A stretch of 64,000 nucleotides of DNA from Peptoniphilus raoultii (GTDB lineage Bacteria; Bacillota; Clostridia; Tissierellales; Peptoniphilaceae), in assembly GCF_900099555.1 (NCBI RefSeq), contig NZ_FMWM01000002.1, positions 989,629-1,053,628 of the forward strand. Direction: 5' to 3'. The notes beneath the pieces are model-generated. The model ran no database searches. It saw nothing but the letters and a program-made list of their open reading frames with translations, and was not told the origin of the DNA. Shown piece after piece: positions 7,237 to 15,938 of the stretch. Both the position numbers and the translations under genes were made by a program. Numbering within the stretch: position 1 is the stretch's first letter; every line of letters begins with the position of its first letter.

Positions 7237-7352
7237 AGGAGGGCTGTCTTTAGTAAATTGAGCATGGCGAAATTTACGTAAGGCTGTCCTCCCTTTATAT
7301 TTTTATTTATTTTTTTATTTTAGGCAGGACAGCACTAAAAGGACAGTCCTGC
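7237..7352. repeat. Composite hairpin repeat (type A loop), inverted copy
   Basis: Type A palindrome at 7237-7293, T-rich spacer, then GCAGGAC..GTCCTGC (7324-7330 / 7346-7352). This is the exact reverse layout of the 147-384 and 1783-1897 copies, which shows that the whole unit of about 115 bp, not just the palindrome, is the repeated entity. Confidence 0.78.
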
Positions 7353-7370
7353 TAACTTCTTTTTTGTAAT

Positions 7371-7397
7371 GGGGACTGTCCCTTGCGGACTGTCCCC
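7371..7397. repeat. GGGGACTGTCCC / GGACTGTCCCC hairpin
   Basis: Two GGACTGTCC cores separated by a few bases; the outer GGGGAC (7371-7376) pairs with GTCCCC (7392-7397). It sits 7 bases beyond the stop of the minus-strand gene that follows and may serve as its terminator. Confidence 0.6.
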
Positions 7398-7403
7398 GGC
7401 TTT

Positions 7404-8294
7404 TTATATTTCTTTATCTAATATATATTTTATTAAATTTAAGATGTTTTCTATTATATAATCCTTATAGTATATAATTAAAATTTCTTTTGGACTTTTA
7501 AGGACTTCTGAATTTTTTAAGCCTTTAAAGTCTTTTTTTTTGACATAATAGCAGTAATTTTTTTCATCATAGAGATTATTTAAGGAGTTTATTTGGATTT
7601 TAAAATTTTCTCCAAGGGATAAGGTATAAAGTCCATTTGCCGAAAAGTAGGAATTTTTATAGTCTGACCTTCCCGTTATGGTTAAAATATTTTTTATTAA
7701 TAGAATTTCATCAATGTAAAATCTATAATCTTTAAGAGAAAAATTTAAGTAAGATTCTAAAAAGTTTTCAATTTTTGTGTGTAAATTTTCAAGACCTAAA
7801 AGGCTTTTATAGGCATAGGTCTTTATTTTTTCAAAAATTTTCTCATCCCTTAACTTTAAATAGTCATCAATTATTTTTGCTAGTTCCTTTCCTGAAAGTT
7901 CATCTTTTGGAAGTGAGAAATATTCGTCCATGGAGGATTTTGCAAAGCTATGGCTTTTAAAAATATAGGAAAAAGTTCGCAGCCTTTTTAGAAGACTAAT
8001 AATTTCAAAATTTACGGGCAGATTATAGGCGGATATTTTTGCCATTAAGAAATTTCTAACAAAGTCGCCATTATAGGCTATAAAATCATTTCCATTTATT
8101 ATTTCTAGAGTTTCTTTTAAAAGTTTTTCTTCTTCCTTTAAGTCTTCTATAATTAAAAGGCAGATCTTATTTTCATGACCAAGTAAAATTCCTATGGAAA
8201 AAATTTCAGAATTATTATAAGATAGACCTGTTGTATTTATGGAAATATATGAATATTTTTTTGGACTTTCCAAATTATAAATATATTTTTTCAT
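7404..8294 (-). CDS. RNase H-fold (YprB-like) exonuclease-domain protein
   Basis: A 296-residue protein. Residues about 10-170 look like the YprB-type ribonuclease H-like/exonuclease domain: SYISINTTGLSYNNSEIFSI in place of the usual D-x-E strand, IAYNGDFVRNFL and a D-rich third motif. The usual first acidic pair is not clear (INTTG rather than DIETTG), so catalytic activity is uncertain. The C-terminal half is helix-rich and unassigned. I chose the ATG at 8294 (GGTGA just upstream) over a longer frame opening at 8399, because the added 35 residues are hydrophobic and overlap the divergent gene's promoter. Function in DNA/RNA processing is only inferred. Confidence 0.5.
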   Translation of the reverse strand: MKKYIYNLESPKKYSYISINTTGLSYNNSEIFSIGILLGHENKICLLIIEDLKEEEKLLKETLEIINGNDFIAYNGDFVRNFLMAKISAYNLPVNFEIISLLKRLRTFSYIFKSHSFAKSSMDEYFSLPKDELSGKELAKIIDDYLKLRDEKIFEKIKTYAYKSLLGLENLHTKIENFLESYLNFSLKDYRFYIDEILLIKNILTITGRSDYKNSYFSANGLYTLSLGENFKIQINSLNNLYDEKNYCYYVKKKDFKGLKNSEVLKSPKEILIIYYKDYIIENILNLIKYILDKEI

Positions 8295-8377
8295 TAAATC
8301 ACCAAGAAAATTATAACATGAATAATAGCTATTTATAAATTCTTTAAAAAATAGTATAATATTTAAAGAGAGCGTAT

Positions 8378-8970
8378 ATGATTGATTTAATAAGAACAAA
8401 GACTTCTTTAGAAAAGAACGGATTCTTTACATATTTATTTGAAAATAGGGACGAAGCAGTTGATTATTTTCTTCATTTTGCAGGAAGCGGAAAGTCTTTT
8501 GGTTTTGCTGGTTCAAAAACTGTTGAAGAATTAGATCTATATAATATTTTAAAGAAAAGGGGAAATCCCTGCTATTGGCACTGGAATGAAAACTGGAAAG
8601 TGGCATTAAAAGATACGGCAATATCTGATTTTTATGTTAGTTCTGCCAATGCAATTACTTCTGACTGTAGACTTTATTTTGTGGATAGGATTGGAAATAG
8701 AATTTCTTCAATTTGCTATGGCACTAAAAATTTTTTATTTTTGCTGGCAGAAATAAAATTGTTACAAATGGCGAGTAAGCCATTTCTAGAGCTGATAAAA
8801 TTGCCATTCCTCTAAATTCAAGAAGGATAAATAATGATATTCTTGAAGGGGAGAGAAGTGACAATAGGGTTATTGACGAAGATACTAATAATTTAGAATT
8901 ATTTTTGGATGTAAATCCCTTGGGAGGAAATTCATTTATATTTTTAATTAATGAAGACTTGAGATATTAA
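8378..8970 (+). pseudogene. LUD-domain (LutC/DUF162-like) gene, frameshifted and nonsense-mutated
   Basis: The intact frame codes 145 residues and starts like DUF162/LutC-type proteins (RTKTSLEKNGF, GSKTVEELDLY..LKKRGNPCYWHW, YVSSANAITSD, DRIGNRISSICYGTKN). After CYGTKNFLF the homologous sequence moves to another frame at a T-rich run (about 8731-8742). That frame reads AGRNKIVTNGE, hits TAA at 8776-8778, then continues AISRADKIAIPLNSRRINND to a natural end at 8970. Two independent lesions therefore interrupt a gene of about 197 codons. The family is linked to lactate utilisation, but no lutA/B is nearby. A TATAAT lies about 20 bases upstream of the ATG. Confidence 0.75.
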
Positions 8971-8981
8971 TAGGGTGATAA

Positions 8982-10133
8982 ATGATTTATTTAGACAATT
9001 GTGCAGCTACAAAAACTTGTGATGAGGCGGCAAAGGCGGCTCTTGAAGCCATGACTTTAGATTTTGCAAACCCTTCATCTCTCCACTCCTTTGGCCTTGA
9101 AATTGAAAAGAAGATTGACAGGGCAAGGGAAAATGTGGCAAGGCTTGTAAATGCTAATAAGGAAGATATTTATTTTAATTCTGGAGGAACAGAAGCAAAT
9201 AATATTGCCCTTCATGGTCTTATTCAAAAAAATAAGAGAAAGGGTAAGGAAATTATTACAAGTTCAATTGAACACGCATCAATTTTAGATCAGCTGAAAC
9301 ACTACAAAAATCTTGACTATAAGGTAATTTTTTTGCCAGTAGATGAATTTGGCCATGTAAAAATTGAAGAACTTGAAAAAGCTATTAATAAAAATACAAT
9401 TCTTGTTTCCCTAATGCATGTGAATAATGAAATTGGAACTATTAACGATTTGGAAAAAATTTGCAGGATTGTAAAAAATAAGGACAAGAACATTTTGATT
9501 CATGGTGATGGAGTTCAAGCTGTTGGGAAAATACCTGTAGACTTAAAAAGGATTGACCTTGATACCTATTCCTTTTCATCCCACAAAATTTATGGTCCAA
9601 AGGGGGCTGGGGCTCTTTATAAAAAAAGAGGTCTTATCCTTGAACCCCTTGTTATTGGGGGAGGTCAAGAAAAAAATTTAAGGTCGGGAACGGAAAATGT
9701 GCCAGGAATTTTAGGTTTTGGAGAAGCTGCAAGGATTTATAGGGAAAAATTTGATGAAAGATATGCCCATGCAAGGGACTTAAAAAAATATTTAATAGAA
9801 AAAGTTTCTGAAAATATTAAAGATTTTAAAATAAATTCACCGGATGATTCTTCACCTTATATTTTAAGCCTATCCTTTAAAAATATTAGGGCAGAAGTTC
9901 TTTTACACTATCTTGAAGGGGATGAAATTTATATTTCAACGGCTTCTGCTTGCTCTTCAAATGGCAGTCATAAGTCAGAAACTTTAAAGGCAATTGGCCT
10001 TGACGATAATTTGGCTGAGGGCACAATAAGAATTTGCAGTTCAAAGGATATTAGCTTTGAAGATTTGGATATTTTTATAGTTAAATTAAAAAAATATATA
10101 GATGAAATTAGAAATATAATGGCAGGTGATTAA
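8982..10133 (+). CDS. Cysteine desulfurase (IscS/NifS-like) partner of ThiI
   Basis: A 383-residue PLP enzyme that removes sulfur from cysteine as a persulfide. It has YLDNCAATK at the N-terminus, GGTEANN, HGDGVQAVGK, the PLP lysine in SFSSHKIYGPKG (around residue 200) and the persulfide Cys in TASACSSNG (around 325). The gene abuts thiI with no spacer, the NifZ-ThiI arrangement known from Bacillus, where this enzyme gives sulfur to ThiI for 4-thiouridine in tRNA. No iscU or other Fe-S scaffold gene is adjacent, supporting a dedicated tRNA role. Confidence 0.9.
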   Translation: MIYLDNCAATKTCDEAAKAALEAMTLDFANPSSLHSFGLEIEKKIDRARENVARLVNANKEDIYFNSGGTEANNIALHGLIQKNKRKGKEIITSSIEHASILDQLKHYKNLDYKVIFLPVDEFGHVKIEELEKAINKNTILVSLMHVNNEIGTINDLEKICRIVKNKDKNILIHGDGVQAVGKIPVDLKRIDLDTYSFSSHKIYGPKGAGALYKKRGLILEPLVIGGGQEKNLRSGTENVPGILGFGEAARIYREKFDERYAHARDLKKYLIEKVSENIKDFKINSPDDSSPYILSLSFKNIRAEVLLHYLEGDEIYISTASACSSNGSHKSETLKAIGLDDNLAEGTIRICSSKDISFEDLDIFIVKLKKYIDEIRNIMAGD

Positions 10134-11315
10134 TTGGAAAAATGTATTTCCATGTCCCTAGGAGAGTTAATTCTCAAGGGTAAAAATAGAAATCAATTTT
10201 TGAGAAAATTAATTTCACAAGTAGAAAAACATATAAAAGATTTGCCTCATGGTAAAGTCTACCATAATATGGGTAAAGTTTATGTAGAAGTTTATGAAAA
10301 TGAAGATTTAATTATAAATAGGCTTAAACACGTTTTTGGAATTGTCTATATGAGTCCTTCCTATAGGATAGAAACAGATGAGGAAAAAATAAAAGAGGCT
10401 TTAAGGGAAATTCTTGACAAGGAGCTTTCAGAAAATTCTTATAAAACTTTTAAGGTTTTAACTAAAAGGGCCTACAAGTCCTATCCCTTAAATTCTATGG
10501 AAATTTCAAGAAATTTAGGAGCCTTTGTCTTAAAGAATTATCCTTTAAAAGTTGACGTTCATAAGCCGGATTTAAATATTTATTTGGACTTCAAAAAAGA
10601 TTATTCTTATATTTATACCAAAAAAATAAGGGCCTATGGGGGACTGCCCCAAGGCACAAATGGCAGAGGTCTTCTTCTTTTGTCGGGAGGAATTGATTCG
10701 CCAGTTGCTGGATTTTTAATGGCAAAAAGGGGAATTGCCCTTGATCTTTTGCATTTCCATTCTTATCCCTTTACTTCTGAAAGGGCAGAGGAAAAGGTAA
10801 AAAAACTTGGAGAAATTGTTGCATCCTATTCTGGAAAGATGACTATGTTTTCTGTAAATTTATTAAATATTCAAAAGGAAATTAATAAAAACTGTCCAGA
10901 AGATGAAATGACCTTAATTTCAAGAAGATTTATGATGAGAATTGCCCATAGTTTAAGTGAAAAAAATTCCTATGATGCCATCATTACAGGAGAAAATTTG
11001 GGACAGGTTGCATCTCAAACTATTGACGGACTTAAAGTTACAGATGCCATAACAAATAAATTGGTCTTTAGGCCATTAATTGGTATGGATAAAATGGATA
11101 TAATAAGAATTGCCGAAGAAATTGGAACTTACGAAACTTCCATCCTTCCTTATGAAGACTGCTGCACAGTATTTTTGCCAAAGCACCCTTCTTTAAGACC
11201 AAGACTTCAGGATATGGAAAAATCGGAAGAAAATTTAAATATAGAAACACTCGTTGAAGATGCAATAAATAATATGAAGATAATAAAAATAGGAGGTAGT
11301 AATGAGAAAGAATAA
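10134..11315 (+). CDS. thiI: tRNA 4-thiouridine synthase ThiI
   Basis: A 393-residue ThiI with an N-terminal ferredoxin-like/THUMP region (about 1-165) that binds tRNA and a PP-loop adenylation domain with LLLSGGIDSPVAGFLMAKRG. There is no C-terminal rhodanese domain, as in Bacillus, so sulfur must come straight from the partner desulfurase. It makes s4U at position 8 of tRNA. The start is TTG at 10134, touching the stop of the desulfurase; GGCAGGTG upstream serves as ribosome binding site. Its last 14 bases overlap the LemA start. Confidence 0.92.
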   Translation: MEKCISMSLGELILKGKNRNQFLRKLISQVEKHIKDLPHGKVYHNMGKVYVEVYENEDLIINRLKHVFGIVYMSPSYRIETDEEKIKEALREILDKELSENSYKTFKVLTKRAYKSYPLNSMEISRNLGAFVLKNYPLKVDVHKPDLNIYLDFKKDYSYIYTKKIRAYGGLPQGTNGRGLLLLSGGIDSPVAGFLMAKRGIALDLLHFHSYPFTSERAEEKVKKLGEIVASYSGKMTMFSVNLLNIQKEINKNCPEDEMTLISRRFMMRIAHSLSEKNSYDAIITGENLGQVASQTIDGLKVTDAITNKLVFRPLIGMDKMDIIRIAEEIGTYETSILPYEDCCTVFLPKHPSLRPRLQDMEKSEENLNIETLVEDAINNMKIIKIGGSNEKE

Positions 11316-11862
11316 AGGAGCAGTAGGCATAATTGTTTTAATAGCAATTGTTGTTATTATAGGCCTTGTCCTTGCTAGGCAGTATAATAGCCTAATGAAT
11401 TTAAGAGAAGATGTTAATAATGCGTGGGCTCAAGTTGAAAATCAGGTTAAAAGACGTGCTGATTTAATCCCAAATTTAACAGCTACAGTTAAGGGATATG
11501 CAAAACATGAATCAGATACTTTAACTCAAATTACAAAGGCTAGGGCAGGAGTTCAAAATGCACAGACTCCTAAAGAACTTGCTGAAGCAAATGATGAGCT
11601 AAGTCGAGCGATTAATGTTGTTGTTGAAGCCTATCCAGAACTTAAGGCAAATGAAAATTTCCTTGACCTTCAATCACAACTCGAAGGAACTGAAAATAGA
11701 ATTTCAACTGAAAGACAGAGATATAATGAAAGTGTAACAGTTTATAACAAGGCTAGAAAGAGATTTCCAACTAATTTAATAGCAGGACTTTTGGGATTTG
11801 AAGATATGGAATATTTTGAAATTTCAGAAGCAGATAAAGAAGTTCCAAAAGTAGAATTTTAG
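11302..11862 (+). CDS. LemA family protein
   Basis: A 186-residue protein with one N-terminal membrane segment (about 7-25) and a cytoplasmic/periplasmic helical LemA domain: LREDVNNAWAQVENQVKRRA, DLIPNLTATVKGYAKHE and a final YNKARKRFPTNLIAGLLGF. AGGAGGTAGTA precedes the ATG inside the end of thiI. LemA genes are often paired with TPM-domain genes, as here. The molecular role is not known; both are linked to envelope processes. Confidence 0.9.
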   Translation: MRKNKGAVGIIVLIAIVVIIGLVLARQYNSLMNLREDVNNAWAQVENQVKRRADLIPNLTATVKGYAKHESDTLTQITKARAGVQNAQTPKELAEANDELSRAINVVVEAYPELKANENFLDLQSQLEGTENRISTERQRYNESVTVYNKARKRFPTNLIAGLLGFEDMEYFEISEADKEVPKVEF

Positions 11863-11869
11863 GTGACTT

Positions 11870-12649
11870 ATGAAGAAAAAACTCTTAGTTATTTTTCTTT
11901 TAATAACATTAATTACTTTGCCGGTATTTTCCCTTATAATAGACAAAAATCAAATGGACTACAATGTCTATGATAGGCAGGGAATTTTGTCTGAGGATGC
12001 TAAGTCTTATTTAAATAAGACCTGCTATGACCTTCAGAAAAAAACTGGCGGTGAAATTGCCATTGTCATTATACCTACAAGTAACGGTGAAGATTCAAAA
12101 ACCTATGCAACGGAGATTTTTGATGATTTGGATCTTGGAGAAAAGGGGAAGGATAATGGATGTTTACTTCTCCTTTTAAATAAAGATAGACAGATTCAAA
12201 TTGAACCAGGTTATGGAGCAGAAGGTTTTATAACTGATGCCAAGGCTTCAAGAATTTATAGAAGGATGGCGGAAATTATTCAAGATGAAGAAGCAAAGGG
12301 AGAAGTGGGTTTTGAAAAGGGAATTTTATATGCCTATAATGAACTTTTGAAACTCTATGAAGAAGAATATGACATTAATATAGATGAAAGAGATCCAGGA
12401 GAATTTACTGAAGAAAGTGATGAAGATATTTCAATTTCGTCTCTAATAATTTTAATGTTTATAATTTATATTATCTTTAGAATTTTTGGCTCTGGCGGCG
12501 GCAGAGGTGGAAGAAAGAGAAGAATGCCCACAATATTTTTTGGTCCTTACGGCGGATTCGGAGGCGGAGGCTTCCGAGGCGGCGGTGGTTTTGGAGGCTT
12601 TGGCGGCGGTGGAAGATCTGGCGGCGGCGGAGCAGGTGGTGGATTTTAA
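11870..12649 (+). CDS. TPM domain protein (YgcG-like) with Gly-rich tail
   Basis: A 259-residue exported membrane protein: signal segment (1-22), TPM domain (about 30-165, with VYDRQGILSEDAKSYLN, GGEIAIVII and PGYGAEGFITDAKA), a linker rich in Asp/Glu, one transmembrane helix (about 185-205), then a basic patch and a tail of Gly-Gly-Phe/Gly-Arg repeats to the end. This is the standard layout of YgcG-type proteins. It follows lemA by 7 bases. Its stop directly abuts the stop of the convergent gene. Confidence 0.87.
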   Translation: MKKKLLVIFLLITLITLPVFSLIIDKNQMDYNVYDRQGILSEDAKSYLNKTCYDLQKKTGGEIAIVIIPTSNGEDSKTYATEIFDDLDLGEKGKDNGCLLLLLNKDRQIQIEPGYGAEGFITDAKASRIYRRMAEIIQDEEAKGEVGFEKGILYAYNELLKLYEEEYDINIDERDPGEFTEESDEDISISSLIILMFIIYIIFRIFGSGGGRGGRKRRMPTIFFGPYGGFGGGGFRGGGGFGGFGGGGRSGGGGAGGGF

Positions 12650-13345
12650 TTATCTAAGCAGAATTTTAAGAATTAGAAGCAAAACTTCTTGATGAAGTAA
12701 ATAAATTAAAAGTGAATGCCTACCCATAATATTAATAATATTGTGGGAGGCTTCTTTTTTTTGGACTTTAACAAAGGAAAAGAAGTAAAAGCCCGAAAGG
12801 AACAAAAATATCCAAGGGATAAGAGGGAAATAATCTCCTGATGTGAAAGTCTTTGCCGGAAGACCAAGGAAAAATAAATTGTATTCATAAAGATAGGCAG
12901 GCAAATTTATTAGTCCGAAGGCAAGACTTCCTCCATAAATTGTCCTAAAAAATAAAAAGAGAGCAAGAAATAGGAAAAAGGCAAAATATGGATTTAATTT
13001 TTTAAGAGGATTTTTGAAAATATAAAAAATTATATTGACAAAAAAGAAAAAGTGAATTATACCAAAATAAATTGCATAAGCCCTCATAAAAAAATATGAT
13101 CCTAAAGTTATGGCTAAAGATGAAAGCCCTAGGACAAAGATTTTTTTAAAATCAAGCCTTGAAAAATTTAAGGAAAGGCCTGAAATAAAAATAAAGGACA
13201 TACATATATACTGCTGATAATAAAAAAAATTGTAGGGGAAACTAAAGCCATAAATATTTTCCAAATCAAAGATTAAATGGTAAATTATCATATTTATAAT
13301 TGTAAATCCCCTTAAAAAATCAATGGAATTATATCTTTTTTTCAT
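12650..13345 (-). CDS. DUF1624 / heparan-alpha-glucosaminide N-acetyltransferase-like membrane protein
   Basis: A 231-residue polytopic protein (about seven hydrophobic segments). It opens with the family signature NSIDFLRGFTIINMIIYH followed by DLENIYG and has the mid-protein GIIHFFFFVNIIFY. Such proteins resemble the membrane acetyltransferase HGSNAT; the bacterial substrate is unknown. I start it at the ATG at 13345 because the signature begins there; a longer frame from 13450 would add 35 atypical residues and run into the opposing promoter. A TATAAT (13352-13357, minus strand) ends only 6 bases before this ATG, with a weak -35, suggesting leaderless translation. Confidence 0.72.
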   Translation of the reverse strand: MKKRYNSIDFLRGFTIINMIIYHLIFDLENIYGFSFPYNFFYYQQYICMSFIFISGLSLNFSRLDFKKIFVLGLSSLAITLGSYFFMRAYAIYFGIIHFFFFVNIIFYIFKNPLKKLNPYFAFFLFLALFLFFRTIYGGSLAFGLINLPAYLYEYNLFFLGLPAKTFTSGDYFPLIPWIFLFLSGFYFFSFVKVQKKEASHNIINIMGRHSLLIYLLHQEVLLLILKILLR

Positions 13346-13418
13346 AAGTAAATTATAGCATAGACTTAAGTTAAATAAAAATTTTATAATAAATTTTAAA
13401 TTTAATATCTTAAACCAC

Positions 13419-13447
13419 TTGACATTTTTAAAATAAATTATTATACT
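13419..13447 (+). promoter_or_regulatory. Sigma-A promoter of the XRE-cupin/pot operon
   Basis: TTGACA at 13419-13424, a 17-base spacer and TATACT at 13442-13447. It is followed by AT-rich sequence with three TTTAA motifs before the gene's start, where the encoded regulator could bind. Confidence 0.85.
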
Positions 13448-13495
13448 CAATTTGGTTTAATAATTTAAGTAAAATGTTTAACGGGAGATGACGAT

Positions 13496-14035
13496 TTGCA
13501 AATAGGGAATAAATTAAAAGAACTAAGAGTTGCAAATGGCCTAACGCAAGAAGAACTGGCAACAAGAAGTGAACTGACAAAGGGCTTTATATCTCAAGTG
13601 GAAAGAGATTTAACTTCACCGTCAGTTGATTCTCTTTTTGACATTTTGGAAGCTTTAGGAACATCAGCATCTGAATTTTTTTCTAAGGATAAAAATGAAA
13701 AGATTATTTTTAATGATGGTGATTATTTTGAATATGAAGACCCAAAACTTGGCTATCTAATTAACTGGATTGTGCCAAATGCTCAAAAAAATATGATGGA
13801 GCCTACACTAATTTCTCTTAAATCAGGTGGACTTTCAAAAAAAGTCGATCCCTTTGAAGGAGAAGTTTTGGGATATGTTTTAAAGGGAAGAATTGTTTTA
13901 AATTATGGGGACAAAAAATTCGAACTGAAAAAGGGAGAAACTTTTTATTTTGAAGCCAACAGGCCTCATTTTCTGGAAAATAAATCAAGTTTCGAAAGTA
14001 CAGTTCTTTGGATTAGTGCTCCTCCAAATTTCTAG
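13496..14035 (+). CDS. XRE-family transcriptional regulator with cupin domain
   Basis: A 179-residue regulator: helix-turn-helix at about 4-60 (LKELRVANGLTQEELATRSE, KGFISQVERDLTSPSVDSL) and a C-terminal cupin (about 105-178, LKGRIVLNYGDKKFELKKGE..YFEANRPHFLEN) expected to bind a small effector. This PuuR-like layout heads polyamine transport operons in many Firmicutes. Here it lies 9 bases upstream of potA, so polyamine-responsive control of the operon and itself is likely. The start is TTG at 13496, with GGGAG 7 bases upstream. Confidence 0.88.
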   Translation: MQIGNKLKELRVANGLTQEELATRSELTKGFISQVERDLTSPSVDSLFDILEALGTSASEFFSKDKNEKIIFNDGDYFEYEDPKLGYLINWIVPNAQKNMMEPTLISLKSGGLSKKVDPFEGEVLGYVLKGRIVLNYGDKKFELKKGETFYFEANRPHFLENKSSFESTVLWISAPPNF

Positions 14036-14044
14036 GGGGTTTTG

Positions 14045-15082
14045 ATGAAAAATAATATTGTTATTGAACTTAAAAATATAGAAAAATCTTTTGGAGATAA
14101 TGTAATTTTAAAAGATTTTAATATGACTGTTAGGGAAAATGAATTTTTAACTCTTCTTGGTCCTTCTGGCTGTGGAAAAACTACAATTTTAAGAATTATT
14201 GGTGGTTTTGAAAGCCCTGATAAGGGAAGAGTTATTTTTAAGGGCAAGGACATTACTGATGATGAGCCCTATGAAAGAAGGATTAATACCGTTTTTCAAA
14301 AGTATGCCCTCTTTCCTCATTTAAATGTCTATGACAATGTGGCCTTTGGCTTAAAAATAAAAAAACTGGAAAAAAAGATAGTTGACAAAAAAGTGAAGGA
14401 AGCCCTAAAACTTGTAAATTTATTTGGCTTTGAAGATAGGAATATTGAATCACTTTCAGGGGGTCAACAGCAAAGAATTGCCATTGCAAGAGCTCTTGTT
14501 AATGAACCAGATGTCCTTTTACTCGACGAACCTCTCGGGGCTTTGGATTTAAAACTTCGTCAAGATATGCAAATAGAACTAAAAAAAATTCAAAAGCAAG
14601 TTGGAATTACTTTTATATATGTAACTCACGATCAGGAAGAAGCTCTGTCTATGTCTGATACAATAATAGTTTTAAACGATGGAGAAATTCAGCAAATGGG
14701 AGATCCAATTTCCATCTATAACGAACCCAACAATGCTTTTGTTGCTGATTTTATTGGGGAATCAAATATTATTAGGGGCAGGATGCTTTGTGACTATAAG
14801 GTTGATTTTTTAGGTCACGTTTTTGAATGTGTGGACAAGGGTTTTGAAAAAAATGAAGATGTTGACATTGTAATTAGACCTGAAGATGTAAAACTTGTAA
14901 GAGGAGAGGGCATGCTTAAGGGAATTGTTACAAACCAGGTTTTTTATGGTGTACATTATGAAATGACTGTTGCCTGTCAAGGCTTTGAATGGCTTGTGCA
15001 GTCCACAGTAAAAAATGAAGCTGGCGAGGAAGTTGGAATTATAATTGAACCAGATTTAATCCATGTAATGAGATTAAAGTAG
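14045..15082 (+). CDS. potA: Spermidine/putrescine ABC transporter ATPase PotA
   Basis: A 345-residue ATPase: Walker [10 protein letters not shown], signature [15 protein letters not shown], Walker [13 protein letters not shown]-loop [13 protein letters not shown], and a C-terminal TOBE domain (about 240-345). It powers polyamine import with PotB/PotC. I prefer the ATG at 14045 over a TTG one codon upstream because AGGGGG is better spaced to it. It is the second gene of the regulator-potABCD operon. Confidence 0.93.
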   Translation: MKNNIVIELKNIEKSFGDNVILKDFNMTVRENEFLTLLGPSGCGKTTILRIIGGFESPDKGRVIFKGKDITDDEPYERRINTVFQKYALFPHLNVYDNVAFGLKIKKLEKKIVDKKVKEALKLVNLFGFEDRNIESLSGGQQQRIAIARALVNEPDVLLLDEPLGALDLKLRQDMQIELKKIQKQVGITFIYVTHDQEEALSMSDTIIVLNDGEIQQMGDPISIYNEPNNAFVADFIGESNIIRGRMLCDYKVDFLGHVFECVDKGFEKNEDVDIVIRPEDVKLVRGEGMLKGIVTNQVFYGVHYEMTVACQGFEWLVQSTVKNEAGEEVGIIIEPDLIHVMRLK

Positions 15083-15089
15083 GTGACCT

Positions 15090-15938
15090 ATGAAGAAATA
15101 TTCTTATATTTATGGCCTATGGGGAATTGTTTTTATTGTCTTTCCCCTAGCATTAATTTTAGCTTATTCTTTAAATGGCAACAGGGAAATCTTAGATTTT
15201 TCCTGTACCCTTTCAAATTACAGCAAATTTTTTGAAAGCCTATATTTAAAAGTCCTTTTAGTTTCTATTGGACTTGCTGGTCTTTCAACTTTACTTTGTC
15301 TTTTAATTGGCTATCCACTAGCCTATATAATTACGAAATTTAAGGAAAATACTAGGAACAATTTAATTTTAATTTTTATTATTCCCATGTGGATGAATTT
15401 TCTTTTAAGAACTTATGCATGGCTAAGTCTGCTTGGTAGAAATGGATTTATTAATAAGGCCTTTGCCTTAATTGGCCTTGGTCCTTTTGACATAATGTTT
15501 AATATGAAGGCCGTTATGATTGGTATGGTCTATAATTTTTTGCCCTTTATGGTTCTTCCCATTTATACAATTCTTCTAAAAATTGATAAAAGACTTATAG
15601 AATCAGCAAAGGATTTAGGCTGCAATGACATGAAAGTTTTTTTAAAGGTTATTTTTCCCTTGTCCCTTCCTGGAATATACACTGGCATAACAATGGTTTT
15701 TATTCCTGCAATTTCAACTTTTGTTATTCCAAATTTACTGGGTGGAAATAATTTCTATCTAATTGGAAATTTAATTGAAAAGCAGTTTACCTTTACGGGA
15801 GATTGGGGTTTTGGATCTGCAGTTTCCTTTATTCTAATAATTATTATGTTTTTAGTTATGGTTATTCCCGGACTTTTCAAGGGGAAAAGAAAGAGTCCAT
15901 TAAGAGAGGAGGAGTTTGAATATGAAGAAATTGATTGA
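15090..15938 (+). CDS. potB: Spermidine/putrescine ABC transporter permease PotB
   Basis: A 282-residue permease with six membrane helices and the EAA-type loop around LIESAKDLGCNDMKVFLKVIFPLSLPGI, which contacts the ATPase. It starts 7 bases after potA with AGGTGACCT ahead of the ATG and overlaps potC at its 3' end. Confidence 0.92.
   Translation: MKKYSYIYGLWGIVFIVFPLALILAYSLNGNREILDFSCTLSNYSKFFESLYLKVLLVSIGLAGLSTLLCLLIGYPLAYIITKFKENTRNNLILIFIIPMWMNFLLRTYAWLSLLGRNGFINKAFALIGLGPFDIMFNMKAVMIGMVYNFLPFMVLPIYTILLKIDKRLIESAKDLGCNDMKVFLKVIFPLSLPGIYTGITMVFIPAISTFVIPNLLGGNNFYLIGNLIEKQFTFTGDWGFGSAVSFILIIIMFLVMVIPGLFKGKRKSPLREEEFEYEEID

Noticed and set aside
7262-7279. A mini-ORF (M-A-K-F-T-stop) within each type A loop, preceded by GGAGG
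   Set aside because: The GGAGG is the palindrome arm, too far from the ATG, and type B loops do not keep the mini-ORF; conservation is better explained by the inverted repeat.
8731-8742. Programmed frameshift to give full-length LUD protein
   Set aside because: The alternative frame meets a TAA at 8776 shortly after, so a frameshift alone cannot restore the protein.
12486-12692. A 68-codon frame inside the TPM gene's Gly-rich end
   Set aside because: It is a shadow of the GGC/GGA repeat coding for the Gly-rich tail and has no ribosome binding site.
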